Part shown: positions 43,843-52,880 of the stretch, in pieces
Layout: the number at the start of each line of letters is the position of its first letter
Numbering within the stretch: the first letter of the stretch is position 1
Source of the DNA: Rhizobium oryzihabitans
GTDB taxonomy: Bacteria; Pseudomonadota; Alphaproteobacteria; Rhizobiales; Rhizobiaceae
Direction: 5' to 3'
Assembly: GCF_010669145.1 (NCBI RefSeq)
Contig: NZ_CP048635.1
Coordinates: 1,137,001-1,201,000 of the forward strand
Length of the DNA stretch: 64,000 nucleotides
Notes under the pieces: generated by a model
What the model saw: the letters and a program-made list of their open reading frames with translations, nothing else
The model's database searches: none
What the model was told of the DNA's origin: nothing
Program-made: the position numbers and the translations under genes

Positions 43843-43947
43843 GCCAACTCAAAAAACGACAGGCCGCATCGCGTGAACGGGGCTGCGCATGTCATTGCGG
43901 CCCCGCTGCTTTTCGTCATAGTCTCAAAGCAAACCGGGAGGCTGCTA

Positions 43948-44142
43948 TTGAACCTCGATGAAAAAGAACATGATGCAACACAGCCAAGACGCCCAATCTG
44001 GCCGTGGCTGCTGCTGGCGGTTCTGACGCTTTTGGCCATTTACGCCTATACAGAAGTGACAGCGATGATCGATGACACCGTCAGGCTCTGGAACGACCTC
44101 GTGCAACTATTCTGGTGGATCGTCCCGGACCAGCCGTCATAA
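43948..44142 (+). CDS. Small single-span membrane protein
   Basis: 64 residues if it starts at TTG 43948, which has an ideal GGGAGG 6 nt upstream; a GTG at 43873 would add 25 residues without a site. After a charged N-terminus (LDEKEHDATQPRRP) comes one transmembrane helix (WPWLLLAVLTLLAIYAYTEV) and an amphipathic Trp-rich tail ending WWIVPDQPS. No family recognised. Confidence 0.6.
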   Translation: MNLDEKEHDATQPRRPIWPWLLLAVLTLLAIYAYTEVTAMIDDTVRLWNDLVQLFWWIVPDQPS

Positions 44143-44208
44143 TGCGCAATACCGGATATTTCGGCACTTCGGCCTGTCTAATTTCTTGATTTGATCGATG
44201 AAGAAGAT

Positions 44209-44282
44209 TGGCTGGGGAACCTGGATTCGAACCAAGATTAACGGAGTCAGAGTCCGTCGTTCTACCATTGAACTATTCCCCA
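44209..44282 (-). tRNA. tRNA-Gln (CTG)
   Basis: 74 nt including an encoded CCA. On the minus strand the acceptor stem is TGGGGAA/TTCCCCA with the U1-A72 pair typical of tRNA-Gln. The D-arm contains AATGGTAGAA, the anticodon stem-loop is ACGGA-CTCTGAC-TCCGT (anticodon CTG), and the T-arm has TTCGAAT. Confidence 0.95.
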
Positions 44283-44406
44283 AAAGCCCGAAGCGCGTTG
44301 CCGCGTTCGCTTTGGTGGGTCGTCATATAGATGATTTATTGCGCCGCGCAAGTCGAAAAAATCGAAAAATGCGTTTTCACCCGCTCTTTTGTGCTTCGTC
44401 TGTTGA

Positions 44407-44844
44407 TTACAGCCGCGCGCGGGTGGAGCGTGGGGTGGAGAGCAAAATGCTTGTCTCGCTGCCGGTGATGCCGGGCACGAGGCGGATGCGGCGCAGCACC
44501 GCGTCGAAATCGCTGAGCGTCGCGGCGTTGAGTTCTACGATCAGATCCCAGCGCCCATTGGTGGTGTGGATCTCGGATATTTCCGGGAAGCCGCCAAGCG
44601 TGCGGATGACGCGGTCCGTCACATGGCCTTCAATCTCGATCATCATGATGCCGCGGATTGCTGCCTCCACGGCATCGGCGCGCAGAATGACGGTGTAACC
44701 GATGATGGTGCCGTCATTTTCCATTTTTTCGATATGCGACCGCACCGTCGCGCGCGAAGTCGCCGTCTCGATCGCCAGATCGGAAATGCTGCGTCTGCCA
44801 TTGTGCCGCAAAAGGGTCACGAGCCGTTCGTCGAGAATATCCAT
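44407..44844 (-). CDS. Lrp/AsnC family transcriptional regulator
   Basis: 145 residues. The N-terminal helix-turn-helix (LDERLVTLLRHNGRRSISDLA, SRATVRSHIEKMENDG at about 3-45) is followed by an RAM/AsnC effector domain with GFPEISEIHTTNGRWDLIVEL near 85-105. Divergent from the arginase gene (128-bp gap), so it probably activates arginine/ornithine catabolism in response to an amino acid. Confidence 0.9.
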   Translation of the reverse strand: MDILDERLVTLLRHNGRRSISDLAIETATSRATVRSHIEKMENDGTIIGYTVILRADAVEAAIRGIMMIEIEGHVTDRVIRTLGGFPEISEIHTTNGRWDLIVELNAATLSDFDAVLRRIRLVPGITGSETSILLSTPRSTRARL

Positions 44845-44972
44845 ACATAGCCATTCTGAGAAATAGATTTTACCAAACTGATAGCCTTCTTCGATAAGAT
44901 TGCCAATATTTGATGTTCATTCCGCCATGTCTCTGTGGTCTATTGAGGGTCGATTGAAAAGCGAGGGTTCAA

Positions 44973-45893
44973 ATGGATATCAGGCTGATCGGTGCGCCGT
45001 TGCAAATCGGTGCCGGGCAATTGGGATGTGAGATGGGGCCGAGTGCCTATCGCATCGCCGGTCTCACGCGCGCTCTCGAAGATCTGGGCCATCGCGTGGT
45101 TGATACCGGCAATGTGACGCCAGCGCCGCTAAAGGAATTTTCCCACCCCAATCCAGCGGTGCATCACCTCGCTGAGACTGTGGCCTGGACCGAGGCGCTG
45201 ACGGACGCCGCCTATCGCGAGAGCGCTTCGGCCGTGCCGATCTTTCTTGGTGGCGACCATGCGATTTCGGCCGGAACGGTCGCCGGCATGGCGCGCCGGG
45301 TGGCCGAAAGCGGCCGTCCGTTTTTCGTGCTCTGGCTCGATGCCCATACTGATTGTCACACGCTGGAAACGACGCGCAGCGGCAATCTGCATGGTACGCC
45401 GGTCGCCTATTTCAGCGGCCGCGACGGGTTTGCGGGTTATTTCCCACCTTTGTCCCATGCGGTTCCCGAAGAAAATATCGGCATGATCGGTATCCGCAGC
45501 GTTGATCCGGCCGAGAGGGCGGCGCTGGAAAAAAGCGGCATCACCGTTCACGATATGCGCTCCATAGACGAACATGGCGTGGCCGTGCTGTTGCGTGCAT
45601 TCCTGGCGAAGGTGCAGGCGGCAAACGGCCTGTTGCATGTCAGTCTCGACGTCGATTTCCTTGAGCCTTCGATTGCGCCCGCGGTCGGCACCACGGTTCC
45701 TGGGGGCGCGACATTCCGTGAGGCGCATCTGGTGATGGAAATGCTGCATGATAGCGGGCTGGTGTGCAGTCTCGATCTGGTGGAGCTCAATCCATTCCTC
45801 GACGAGCGCGGCAGGACCGCAACCCTGATGGTCGATCTCGCGGCCAGCCTCATGGGCAAGCGGGTCATGGACCGCCCCACGCGGGCCGGCTGA
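44973..45893 (+). CDS. rocF: Arginase
   Basis: 306 residues. Ureohydrolase manganese motifs: FLGGDHAIS near residue 91, WLDAHTDCHT near 127-135, and VSLDVDFLEPS near 225. QIGAGQLGCEMGPSAYRIAG near the N-terminus and the AxGTTVPGG loop match bacterial arginases rather than agmatinases. Hydrolyses arginine to ornithine and urea. Followed by ornithine cyclodeaminase after 13 bp, giving a two-step arginine-to-proline route. Confidence 0.93.
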   Translation: MDIRLIGAPLQIGAGQLGCEMGPSAYRIAGLTRALEDLGHRVVDTGNVTPAPLKEFSHPNPAVHHLAETVAWTEALTDAAYRESASAVPIFLGGDHAISAGTVAGMARRVAESGRPFFVLWLDAHTDCHTLETTRSGNLHGTPVAYFSGRDGFAGYFPPLSHAVPEENIGMIGIRSVDPAERAALEKSGITVHDMRSIDEHGVAVLLRAFLAKVQAANGLLHVSLDVDFLEPSIAPAVGTTVPGGATFREAHLVMEMLHDSGLVCSLDLVELNPFLDERGRTATLMVDLAASLMGKRVMDRPTRAG

Positions 45894-45906
45894 AAGGGAT
45901 GATCCG

Positions 45907-46962
45907 ATGACGGTAATACCGAACCTCAATATCGTGCCTTTCGTCAGCGTCGATCACATGATGAAACTCGTGCTTCGGGTGGGGATAGATACGTTCCTGC
46001 GTGAGCTTGCCGATGTGGTGGAGGAAGATTTCCGCCGCTGGGAAAGCTTCGACAAGACGCCACGTATCGCCTCGCATTCCAAGGAGGGCGTCATCGAGTT
46101 GATGCCCACCAGTGACGGGACGCTTTATGGCTTCAAATATGTCAACGGCCATCCGAAAAACATGAAGGAAGGCCGCCAGACGGTGACGGCATTCGGCGTG
46201 CTTTCCGATGTCGGCAACGGTTATCCGCTGCTTCTGACCGAAATGACGATCCTGACGGCGCTGCGCACCGCCGCCACCTCCGCCGTCGCTGCAAAATATC
46301 TCGCCCGTAAAAATGCCCGCTCGATGGCCATTATCGGCAATGGTGCGCAGAGCGAGTTTCAGGCGCGCGCCTTCAAGGCCATTCTTGGCGTCGATACGGT
46401 GCGGCTTTTCGATATCGACCGCTCGGCCAGTGAAAAATGCGCCCGCAATCTTGCCGGGCAGGGCTTCACCATCGAGATTTGCGATAGCGCGCAAAGCGCG
46501 GTGGAAGGTGCCGATATCATCACCACCGTCACGGCCGACAAGCAATATGCAACGATTCTCACCGACAACATGGTTGGTCCCGGCATTCACATCAATGCCG
46601 TCGGCGGCGATTGTCCCGGCAAGACGGAATTACACCGGGATATTCTGCTGCGATCGGATATTTTCGTCGAATACCCGCCGCAGACGCGCATCGAAGGCGA
46701 AATCCAGCAATTGCCGGCGGACTATCCCGTTACCGAGCTTTGGCAGGTCATGACCGGGGAAAAACAGGGGCGGGTAAGCGACAGGCAGATCACGCTCTTC
46801 GACAGCGTCGGTTTTGCGACCGAGGATTTTTCGGCGCTGCGTTATGTGCGCTCGAAACTGGCAGCGACCGGGCTTTATACCGAGCTTGACTTGCTGGCCG
46901 ATCCGGACGAGCCGCGCGACCTGTTCGGAATGCTGCTGCGTTGCGAGGCGGCTCTCGTCTGA
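45907..46962 (+). CDS. ocd: Ornithine cyclodeaminase
   Basis: 351 residues. NAD-binding Rossmann motif SMAIIGNGAQSEFQARAF near residue 139 and substrate-site stretches FKYVNGHPKNMKEGRQTV near 76-93 and HINAVGGDCPGKTEL near 231. Converts ornithine to proline plus ammonia. The ATG has AGGGATGAT upstream. Pairs with arginase under the divergent Lrp regulator. Its length and NGHP/GGDCPGK motifs match true OCDs rather than mu-crystallin-like relatives. Confidence 0.94.
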   Translation: MTVIPNLNIVPFVSVDHMMKLVLRVGIDTFLRELADVVEEDFRRWESFDKTPRIASHSKEGVIELMPTSDGTLYGFKYVNGHPKNMKEGRQTVTAFGVLSDVGNGYPLLLTEMTILTALRTAATSAVAAKYLARKNARSMAIIGNGAQSEFQARAFKAILGVDTVRLFDIDRSASEKCARNLAGQGFTIEICDSAQSAVEGADIITTVTADKQYATILTDNMVGPGIHINAVGGDCPGKTELHRDILLRSDIFVEYPPQTRIEGEIQQLPADYPVTELWQVMTGEKQGRVSDRQITLFDSVGFATEDFSALRYVRSKLAATGLYTELDLLADPDEPRDLFGMLLRCEAALV

Positions 46963-46984
46963 GGGTTGTCCGGCGCGGATGACG

Positions 46985-47926
46985 TTAGTCCGCCTGCCGG
47001 CGTTCCTTCCGGCCGACCACATGTTCGCGCCAGATGGTGAAGAGACCGGCGGCAATCACGATCGCTGCGCCCAGAACCATATTCGACGTCACGACCTCGC
47101 CATAGACGGTGACGCCGATGATGGAGACAAGCACCAGCTGGTAATAGGAAAAGGGCTGTACCGAGGCTGCATCCGCCAGTTCGAATGCCTTGATCAGACA
47201 ATAATGGCCGCTCATGCCGGTAATGCAGAGCGCCAGCATCCATCCCCAATCCTGCGGTGCGATGCTTACCCAGTAAAACGGGCCGACCAGCGTCAGTGCT
47301 GCCGCACCGGCCACGCCGGTATAAAAAAAACTCGTCATCGCTGAGTCGCGCTTGCTGCCGAGGCGGGTCAGGACGCTATAAAGCGCAAGCATGAAGACGG
47401 CGACAAAGGTGATCAGCAGGCTGTTGTCGAAACCCTCGCCATCCGGCTTCAGGATGACGAGAACGCCGATGAAGCCGACGAAAATGGCGCACCAGCGCCG
47501 CCAGCCCACATGTTCTCCCAGCAATGGCACCGAAAGAGCCGCAACGATCAGCGGGGCGGAGGCGAGGATGGAATGGCTGTGCGCCAGCCCGACAACGGCA
47601 AAGGTGAAGATGGAAAAAACGATCTGAACGGCAAGCAGGACGCCGCGGCTTATTTGCAGCCACGGACGGTTGGCCATGACGGCGCCACGGATGCCGCCAG
47701 AAGATCTTGCAGCCATCAGCAGAACGAAGACGGCGAAGGCCCAATATCGCAGCATGGCGACGAAGACGGGCGGATAGAAGGTGCCCAGGTGTTTCGATAT
47801 GCCATCCTGCGCCGCAAAGATCGTGAAGGCGACAAGCGCATAAAGATAACCGGTCTTGTGAGATGGCATAAGAAACCGTCGGGATGTTGCCGGCGAAATC
47901 GGCGTGAATGAGGTGATAGCCGCCAT
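46985..47926 (-). CDS. DMT/EamA family transporter
   Basis: 313 residues with ten membrane helices in two EamA halves (first near 27-44 GYLYALVAFTIFAAQDGISK; second near 168-300). The inter-helix pattern PLLGEHVGWRRW and the helix-10 VYGEVVT glutamate are typical. Probably exports an amino acid or other small metabolite; proximity to arginine catabolism is suggestive only. Start may be ATG 47926 or 47869; neither has a good ribosome site. Converges with ocd. Confidence 0.88.
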   Translation of the reverse strand: MAAITSFTPISPATSRRFLMPSHKTGYLYALVAFTIFAAQDGISKHLGTFYPPVFVAMLRYWAFAVFVLLMAARSSGGIRGAVMANRPWLQISRGVLLAVQIVFSIFTFAVVGLAHSHSILASAPLIVAALSVPLLGEHVGWRRWCAIFVGFIGVLVILKPDGEGFDNSLLITFVAVFMLALYSVLTRLGSKRDSAMTSFFYTGVAGAAALTLVGPFYWVSIAPQDWGWMLALCITGMSGHYCLIKAFELADAASVQPFSYYQLVLVSIIGVTVYGEVVTSNMVLGAAIVIAAGLFTIWREHVVGRKERRQAD

Positions 47927-48101
47927 ATGTTACGGCCGCATCTTGTCAGACAACCTTATTTTCCGAATGGCTGCTATGCAAGTGCGGTGGCTGCTTTTTC
48001 AAGGCAGGCTGCTGGCTGGATGTGTCGTCGTGTCAGAGGATTCATAGCCTATGATCGCCGGCTGCCGCCCGTGATTGGGCTTTTCCCGACAACCTCCGCT
48101 C

Positions 48102-48176
48102 CGTCATCCTCGGGCTTGACCAGAGGATCCATAAACGTCGAAACCCTGGACCCTCGGGTCAAGCCCGAGGGTGACG
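48102..48176. repeat. RIME-like intergenic palindrome
   Basis: Arms of 20 bp (48102-48121 and 48157-48176) match 19 of 20 when one is inverted; the core is CCTCGGGCTTGACC / GGTCAAGCCCGAGG with a 35-bp middle. This resembles rhizobial intergenic mosaic elements found in many copies. It lies in the 375-bp gap between the DMT and inositol dehydrogenase genes; the rest of that gap shows no gene. Confidence 0.7.
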
Positions 48177-48301
48177 TTGAGACTGGCGAAACAGTGCCGC
48201 CGCCATTGGCGGGGACCTGGTAAAATGTGCTGTCCGCCGTCAGCGATTGCGCGGCGGACAGGATGTTCAGAATGCGCTGCGCGAACGCAGTTCGGCAGCC
48301 T

Positions 48302-49294
48302 TCAGCCGATCGTCACGGCCGTCTTCGAAGTCGCGGATTTCAGCGCGGCGTCAGCCAGTTTCAACGCGATCAGGCCGTCCTTGATGGAGGGTGCCGGTGC
48401 GACATTGTTTTCGATGCTATCGATGAAAGCGGTGATTTCCGCAGCATAGGCTGCCGTATAACGCGTCATGAAGAAATCATGCAGCGGCGGACGGGTGTAG
48501 CCTTCGGCATTGGCGATTTCGATGGAGACAGGCCGCTGGTTTTCAGCCGCTGCCGAACCGAGCGAACCATGCACCTCGATACGCTGGTCGTAACCATAGG
48601 TCGCGCGCCGCGAATTCGAGATGATCGCCTGCCTGCCGCTCTTCGTCGTCAGGATGATGCTGGCGCTGTCGAAATCGCCAAGTGCACCAATCTCGGGATT
48701 GACGAGAACGGAACCTGTTGCGAACACGCTTTCCACTTCCTCACCGAGCAGGTAGCGGGCCATGTCGAAATCATGAATGGTCATGTCACGGAAAATACCG
48801 CCGGAAACCTTGATATATTCGGCAGGCGGCGGGCCGGGATCGCGGCTGGTAATGGTCACCATTTCAACCTTGCCGATGCGGCCATCTTCGATTGCCTTGT
48901 GCACGGCCTGGAAATGCGGATCGAAACGCCGGTTGAAACCGAGCATCACCTTCGCGCCGGTTTCTTCAACCACCTTGGCGCAGGCTTCCGCGCGGGCAAC
49001 ATCCAGATCAACGGGCTTTTCGCAGAAGATGGCCTTGCCGGCGCGGGCGAAACGCTCGATCAGATCGGCATGGGTGTTTGTCGGCGTGCAGATGATGACG
49101 GCGTCGATCGTCTTGTCGGCCAGAACCTCGTCGATCGTGCTGACCTTGCACTGCGCTTCGCGGGCGATTGCTTCCGCAGCACCGGCCATGGCGTCCACGA
49201 CGGCAACCAGCTTCGCGCGGCTGTCGGTGGTAATCGCCTTGGCGTGGACCTTGCCGATCCGTCCAGCGCCGAGCAGTGCCAATTTCGTAACCAT
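48302..49294 (-). CDS. idhA: myo-Inositol 2-dehydrogenase
   Basis: 330 residues of the Gfo/Idh/MocA family. N-terminal LALLGAGRIGKVHAKAI (residues 5-21), CEKPVDLD near 95, GFNRRFDPHF near 127 (inositol-type), and GIFRDMTIHDFDMARYLLGE near 165 with the catalytic Asp/His. It oxidises myo-inositol to scyllo-inosose, the first step of inositol catabolism, and the rhizobial idhA reading is supported by the IolR-type operator upstream. Single gene here; other iol genes are not in the window. Confidence 0.93.
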   Translation of the reverse strand: MVTKLALLGAGRIGKVHAKAITTDSRAKLVAVVDAMAGAAEAIAREAQCKVSTIDEVLADKTIDAVIICTPTNTHADLIERFARAGKAIFCEKPVDLDVARAEACAKVVEETGAKVMLGFNRRFDPHFQAVHKAIEDGRIGKVEMVTITSRDPGPPPAEYIKVSGGIFRDMTIHDFDMARYLLGEEVESVFATGSVLVNPEIGALGDFDSASIILTTKSGRQAIISNSRRATYGYDQRIEVHGSLGSAAAENQRPVSIEIANAEGYTRPPLHDFFMTRYTAAYAAEITAFIDSIENNVAPAPSIKDGLIALKLADAALKSATSKTAVTIG

Positions 49295-49366
49295 CTTTCC
49301 TCCGGTTCCTCACACCCGTCCCTCACTCCCGGAAAGACAGAATATGAACGCAAACAATGTTTCGAT

Positions 49367-49384
49367 ATGGAATATATGTTCCAT
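49367..49384. promoter_or_regulatory. IolR-type operator GGAA-N6-TTCC upstream of idhA
   Basis: ATGGAA-N6-TTCCAT, a perfect 6-bp inverted repeat, lies 73 bp upstream of the idhA start. It contains the GGAA-N6-TTCC core reported for the IolR repressor of Sinorhizobium meliloti inositol genes. Repression relieved by an inositol intermediate is therefore likely. Confidence 0.75.
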
Positions 49385-49527
49385 TTTGCTAGATCGACAT
49401 CGGAGGCGTGTCAAGCGTTTTGACGATGGTCGAGACGACCGAAATCATTCCGCGACAGGCTGCCCGCCACGGGTGGTCTGTCGCGGTGAAAAAACAAAAC
49501 GTGAGGCGTTGAAGGCCGGTGGGGCAA

Positions 49528-50778
49528 TCAGTCGGTGGTAGACGCCGTAACCGTATTTTGGGGAAGCGCATAAACCTCGACCGGGGTTTCAAGGCCGCGC
49601 AGCAGCCATGGCCCTAGATTTTCCAGCTTGTCCCGATATCCGGCCATACGGACGAAGTCCTCGGAAAAAAGCACGCTGCGGCCGGTTTCCTTCGTCAGGG
49701 TTTCAAGCCGCGAGGCGATGTTCACGGCGGGGCCGATGACGGTGAAATCGAGACGGGTTTTTGAGCCGATATTGCCGTACATGACATCGCCGACATGGAC
49801 GCCGATGCCGTAGCCCAGAGGATCGTGGCCCTTCTGGCAATTGATTTCATTAAGCGCGACGAGGCTTTTCTGCGCGCTGGCAATGGCTTTCAGCAGGTTT
49901 TCACAGGCCTTCGGATCGCTGAGCGGAAAAACCGCCAGCAGCCCGTCGCCCATGAATTTCAGGATTTCCCCGCCGAACTCCTCGATCGGATCGCACATGG
50001 CGTCGAAATAACCGTTCAGAAGTTCGATGACGTCGTCGCGCGGCCAGAGGTCGGAAATATGGGTAAAGTTGCGCAGGTCGCAGATCAGGATCGCCGCGCC
50101 CACCGTCATGCCGCTGCCGCGCGTCGTTGCGCCATTGAGGATTTTTTCGCCCGCATGGGGACCCACATAGGTCTCCAGCAGCGTGCGCGTCATGCGGTTC
50201 TTCAGGCGTATTTCGCTCACCAGCGCGAGCGCCGGCAGCAGGTTTTTCAAGGCGAGAATTTCCGCTTCCGTAAAGCCGCCCGCCCGGTCGCTGGAAAATG
50301 TCGCGACATGGCGCTTGCCGAACGTATGTTCGATGGGCCACGCCAGATAATCCGTCAATCCGTCGGCTCGCAACTCCTCATAGATCGTGTAGCCGGTTTC
50401 ATCGTCTCCCTCATCATCCAGGCGGAGGCGAATCTCTGTGGCCCCCTGATGGATGTCATTGATGGGGCTGTTCAGATATTCCGGCGTACTTTCCGAGCCA
50501 TAGCCATAGGTGGCGATGTCGGCGGACGACATGCCGGCTTTCCACAAAATCCGTGCGCCAAGCCATTGCGGATGACGAATGCGGAAAGCGAGCACGCCGC
50601 GGGCGACGGAAACGCCGCTTGCCCGCAACCTGCTGCAAAGCTCGACGAAAATCTCGTCGATAAAACGCTCATCCTTCGTGCCGGTGATGAGCCAGTCGAG
50701 AATTTCCGTTTTCTCCGCCGGCCATAATTCATCCAAAGCTGAAGAAACCCGTTCTTCGGTGTCGAGATTAAATGTCAT
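49528..50778 (-). CDS. Class III adenylate/guanylate cyclase
   Basis: 416 residues. An N-terminal sensory region of about 200 residues (AFRIRHPQWLGARILW onward; similar to cyclase-associated GAF-like domains) precedes a class III catalytic domain at about 225-400. Metal aspartates lie in ILICDLRNFTHISD and KFMGDGLLAVFP; the transition-state Asn/Arg are in GPAVNIASRLETLT. The substrate-specifying position reads LDFTVIG (Asp/Thr type as in many adenylate cyclases). No transmembrane helix, so soluble. Signal unknown. Confidence 0.9.
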   Translation of the reverse strand: MTFNLDTEERVSSALDELWPAEKTEILDWLITGTKDERFIDEIFVELCSRLRASGVSVARGVLAFRIRHPQWLGARILWKAGMSSADIATYGYGSESTPEYLNSPINDIHQGATEIRLRLDDEGDDETGYTIYEELRADGLTDYLAWPIEHTFGKRHVATFSSDRAGGFTEAEILALKNLLPALALVSEIRLKNRMTRTLLETYVGPHAGEKILNGATTRGSGMTVGAAILICDLRNFTHISDLWPRDDVIELLNGYFDAMCDPIEEFGGEILKFMGDGLLAVFPLSDPKACENLLKAIASAQKSLVALNEINCQKGHDPLGYGIGVHVGDVMYGNIGSKTRLDFTVIGPAVNIASRLETLTKETGRSVLFSEDFVRMAGYRDKLENLGPWLLRGLETPVEVYALPQNTVTASTTD

Positions 50779-50981
50779 GGCAGGATTCCGGAGGTTGTTG
50801 CTGCTCTCGTGCGGGCGGGCCAGATGCGGAGCATGGCCCGTGCGGACAACATGTGGTGCCGGGTAACGGAAATGTTAAGAGAGCGATCCGGAAAATGTTC
50901 GCAACGGCTGCCAATGCTCAGCCGCGCGCGCCGCCCGGATGTTTGTGTGAACATCGTCCCCGGCGGCGCTGAAAGTTGCTG

Positions 50982-51000
50982 TGATCGTTCTGAACGATCA
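50982..51000. repeat. 19-bp palindrome TGATCGTTC-T-GAACGATCA
   Basis: Perfect 9-bp arms around one base; the right arm ends on the stop codon of the small XRE regulator. It could be an operator read by that regulator or a compact hairpin terminator; no T-run follows on either strand. Confidence 0.5.
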
Positions 51001-51228
51001 GATTACGGTTTCTACGGGAATATGCAGGGCGGCGGCAACACGCCTGATGCGGAGCGGATCGCTGTCCGTGCCGTCTTCCAGGGCGCGAATTTCGCTGGTT
51101 GTCAGGCCGCAGGTTATTGCAAGCTGCTCGACGGTATAACCGGCGAGATTGCGAGCGGTCAAAACCTTTCTGGCAAAAGGAGCATCTGTTTCTTGATCTG
51201 AATCGGGTTGTGAGACTGAAATTGTCAT
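50998..51228 (-). CDS. Small XRE-like helix-turn-helix protein
   Basis: About 76 residues from ATG 51228 (MTISVSQPD), with GAGGGAG 8 nt upstream; ATGs at 51234 and 51243 are possible but overlap that site. The helix-turn-helix is at about 27-70 (LAGYTVEQLAITCGLTTSEIRALEDGTD), similar to Cro/C1-type regulators. Likely a regulator; target unknown. A palindrome touches its stop codon. Confidence 0.75.
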   Translation of the reverse strand: MTISVSQPDSDQETDAPFARKVLTARNLAGYTVEQLAITCGLTTSEIRALEDGTDSDPLRIRRVAAALHIPVETVI

Positions 51229-51481
51229 TTGCATCTCCCTCATGATGGACACTTTAATGCGGGCGGCAGAAAAAAGTTGCCGGACCGAATGCGACCGCGT
51301 TGCCGGAGAATAAGTTGGTGCTGCAACGCAGCGAGGAACATAGACGCTTCGTCCACCTACGCAATAGTTAAATTTTGTTAAGATTCGTGATCGCCGCATT
51401 CCCGAGGCATTTTTCAGTTATAAAAAGGGGCGGATAAAACGTGTGTTTGCCGTGTCACGCAGGCCTTTAAGGGTGGCTGGC

Positions 51482-52597
51482 CTACAGCATGCCCCAGGCG
51501 CGGAAACGGCCACGACCGGTAACTTCCCGCAATTCCAGCTGATTGGCGAGCCCGATTGCGCCCTGTGGCGTGGTGCCGAGTTCCTTGACGATCATCGCCG
51601 CCGAGACCACCGGCCGGGAGACCACAAGCTCCACCAGTTCGGGCAGACGCGAGGAAGATCGCCGGCCAACCAGCTTGCGCATCATGCGCTCGCGCGCATG
51701 GGTCAGCCTGTCATGTTCCTTCATGCTGGCGAATGCTGCTTCATAAAAGCTGTCGAGAAGGGCGAGGAGGCGCTGCGTCTGGTTTCTGGCGTGCCGCCGC
51801 TCGCGTGGAACGGCGCGAAGACCGGTGCTGAGCGCCGGCAGATGATCGGGAGAAACAGCTCCGTCGCGCAGAAAAGCCGCCGCCAGCAGCCTGCCCAGCC
51901 AGGGACTGCGCTGCAGGACCTCGATCATGTTCCAGGCATCCAGCAGGATTGCGGTGCGCAGGATCGTCGGCAGTTTCTCCGTCTGGCTGTGGACCTGCCG
52001 CCATTCCTTCAGCCTTTCCTCCTCATCCCAGTCGGGATCGTTGACCATCGGATGGGCCTCTTCCCGATGTGCCGCAGGCGCAGGCGTCGTGCCGGCGGTG
52101 ATGGCGCTCAGCGTTGCGGCGCTTCGCGCCAGCAACGCATCCAGCTCAGAAAAAGCCCCGTCCAGCGGCGTCTCTCCATCCGTTTCCGCCTCTTCGCTGT
52201 TGGATTGAGCGACCGCTTTACTCGCAAATGCCGTCTCGTCGGCGGCAATTGCCATCTTGCCGCGCAGGCGGGAAAGACCCTGCGCGGTGAAGGCCCAGCC
52301 GGTCGCATTGGAAAATATCAGTCGCCTCGAGCGCAGGATGCGGTGCGCCGCCGTCATCTCGTGGGTTGGCACCCGCACGTCCATATGGGCGTCATGTAGG
52401 ACCAGATCTTCCATATGGACGAGTTCGCCATCCACCCACATGGATGAAATGGCATCGGTAAAATCCTGTCTTTCGATGAAGCCTTGTTTCATCGGCGAGC
52501 GGCTGATCCGCTCGTCCAGCCGCGCCAGTGCTTCGCCCGCGCGGGCGGCGGGTATGAGAAGCTTTTCGATCTGGACGTCGGATATATCGTAAATCAT
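51482..52597 (-). CDS. DUF1612/HTH protein (RHE_PE00001-like family)
   Basis: 371 residues. An N-terminal and central alpha-helical DUF1612-like region (GEALARLDERISRSPMKQGF, DFTDAISSMWVDGELVHMEDLVLHDA near 45-70) is followed by an acidic linker and a C-terminal helix-turn-helix (VVSAAMIVKELGTTPQGAIGLANQLELREVTGRGR at about 325-360). This layout is familiar from rhizobial genomes and plasmids. Its role is unknown; DNA binding is inferred from the C-terminus. Confidence 0.85.
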   Translation of the reverse strand: MIYDISDVQIEKLLIPAARAGEALARLDERISRSPMKQGFIERQDFTDAISSMWVDGELVHMEDLVLHDAHMDVRVPTHEMTAAHRILRSRRLIFSNATGWAFTAQGLSRLRGKMAIAADETAFASKAVAQSNSEEAETDGETPLDGAFSELDALLARSAATLSAITAGTTPAPAAHREEAHPMVNDPDWDEEERLKEWRQVHSQTEKLPTILRTAILLDAWNMIEVLQRSPWLGRLLAAAFLRDGAVSPDHLPALSTGLRAVPRERRHARNQTQRLLALLDSFYEAAFASMKEHDRLTHARERMMRKLVGRRSSSRLPELVELVVSRPVVSAAMIVKELGTTPQGAIGLANQLELREVTGRGRFRAWGML

Positions 52598-52746
52598 TGA
52601 TATTTTTTAGTTTGAGCAAAGGCGGGTGACAAGATTGATAACAGGTCTCTGGTTTTGCTGTCGCGGCATCGGCTTTAAAACATGCCGAACTTCACAGTAC
52701 CCGAACACCAAAAATCGCGATAATATCCACCCCTATCGTCATTACG

Positions 52747-52795
52747 CCCGTCATATTGCGATGCGGCATAAGCTTGCGCATTGCAATATGACGGG
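52747..52795. promoter_or_regulatory. 49-bp near-perfect palindrome upstream of the MHS transporter
   Basis: Arms of 19 bp (52747-52765 and 52777-52795) match 18 of 19 as an inverted repeat: CCCGTCATATTGC outer part, ATGCG inner part, 11-bp centre. It ends 85 bp before the transporter start. Such a large AT-containing palindrome fits a dimeric operator pair or a cruciform/hairpin. No regulator gene is adjacent, unless the DUF1612/HTH protein on the other side reads it. Confidence 0.65.
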
Positions 52796-52880
52796 TATAT
52801 ACCCCCACCGAGAGCGACAAATTATCACACCTTCCTTTCGCCCTTCCATCTCCCAGACGAAGATGAATTGGAGTTAAACC

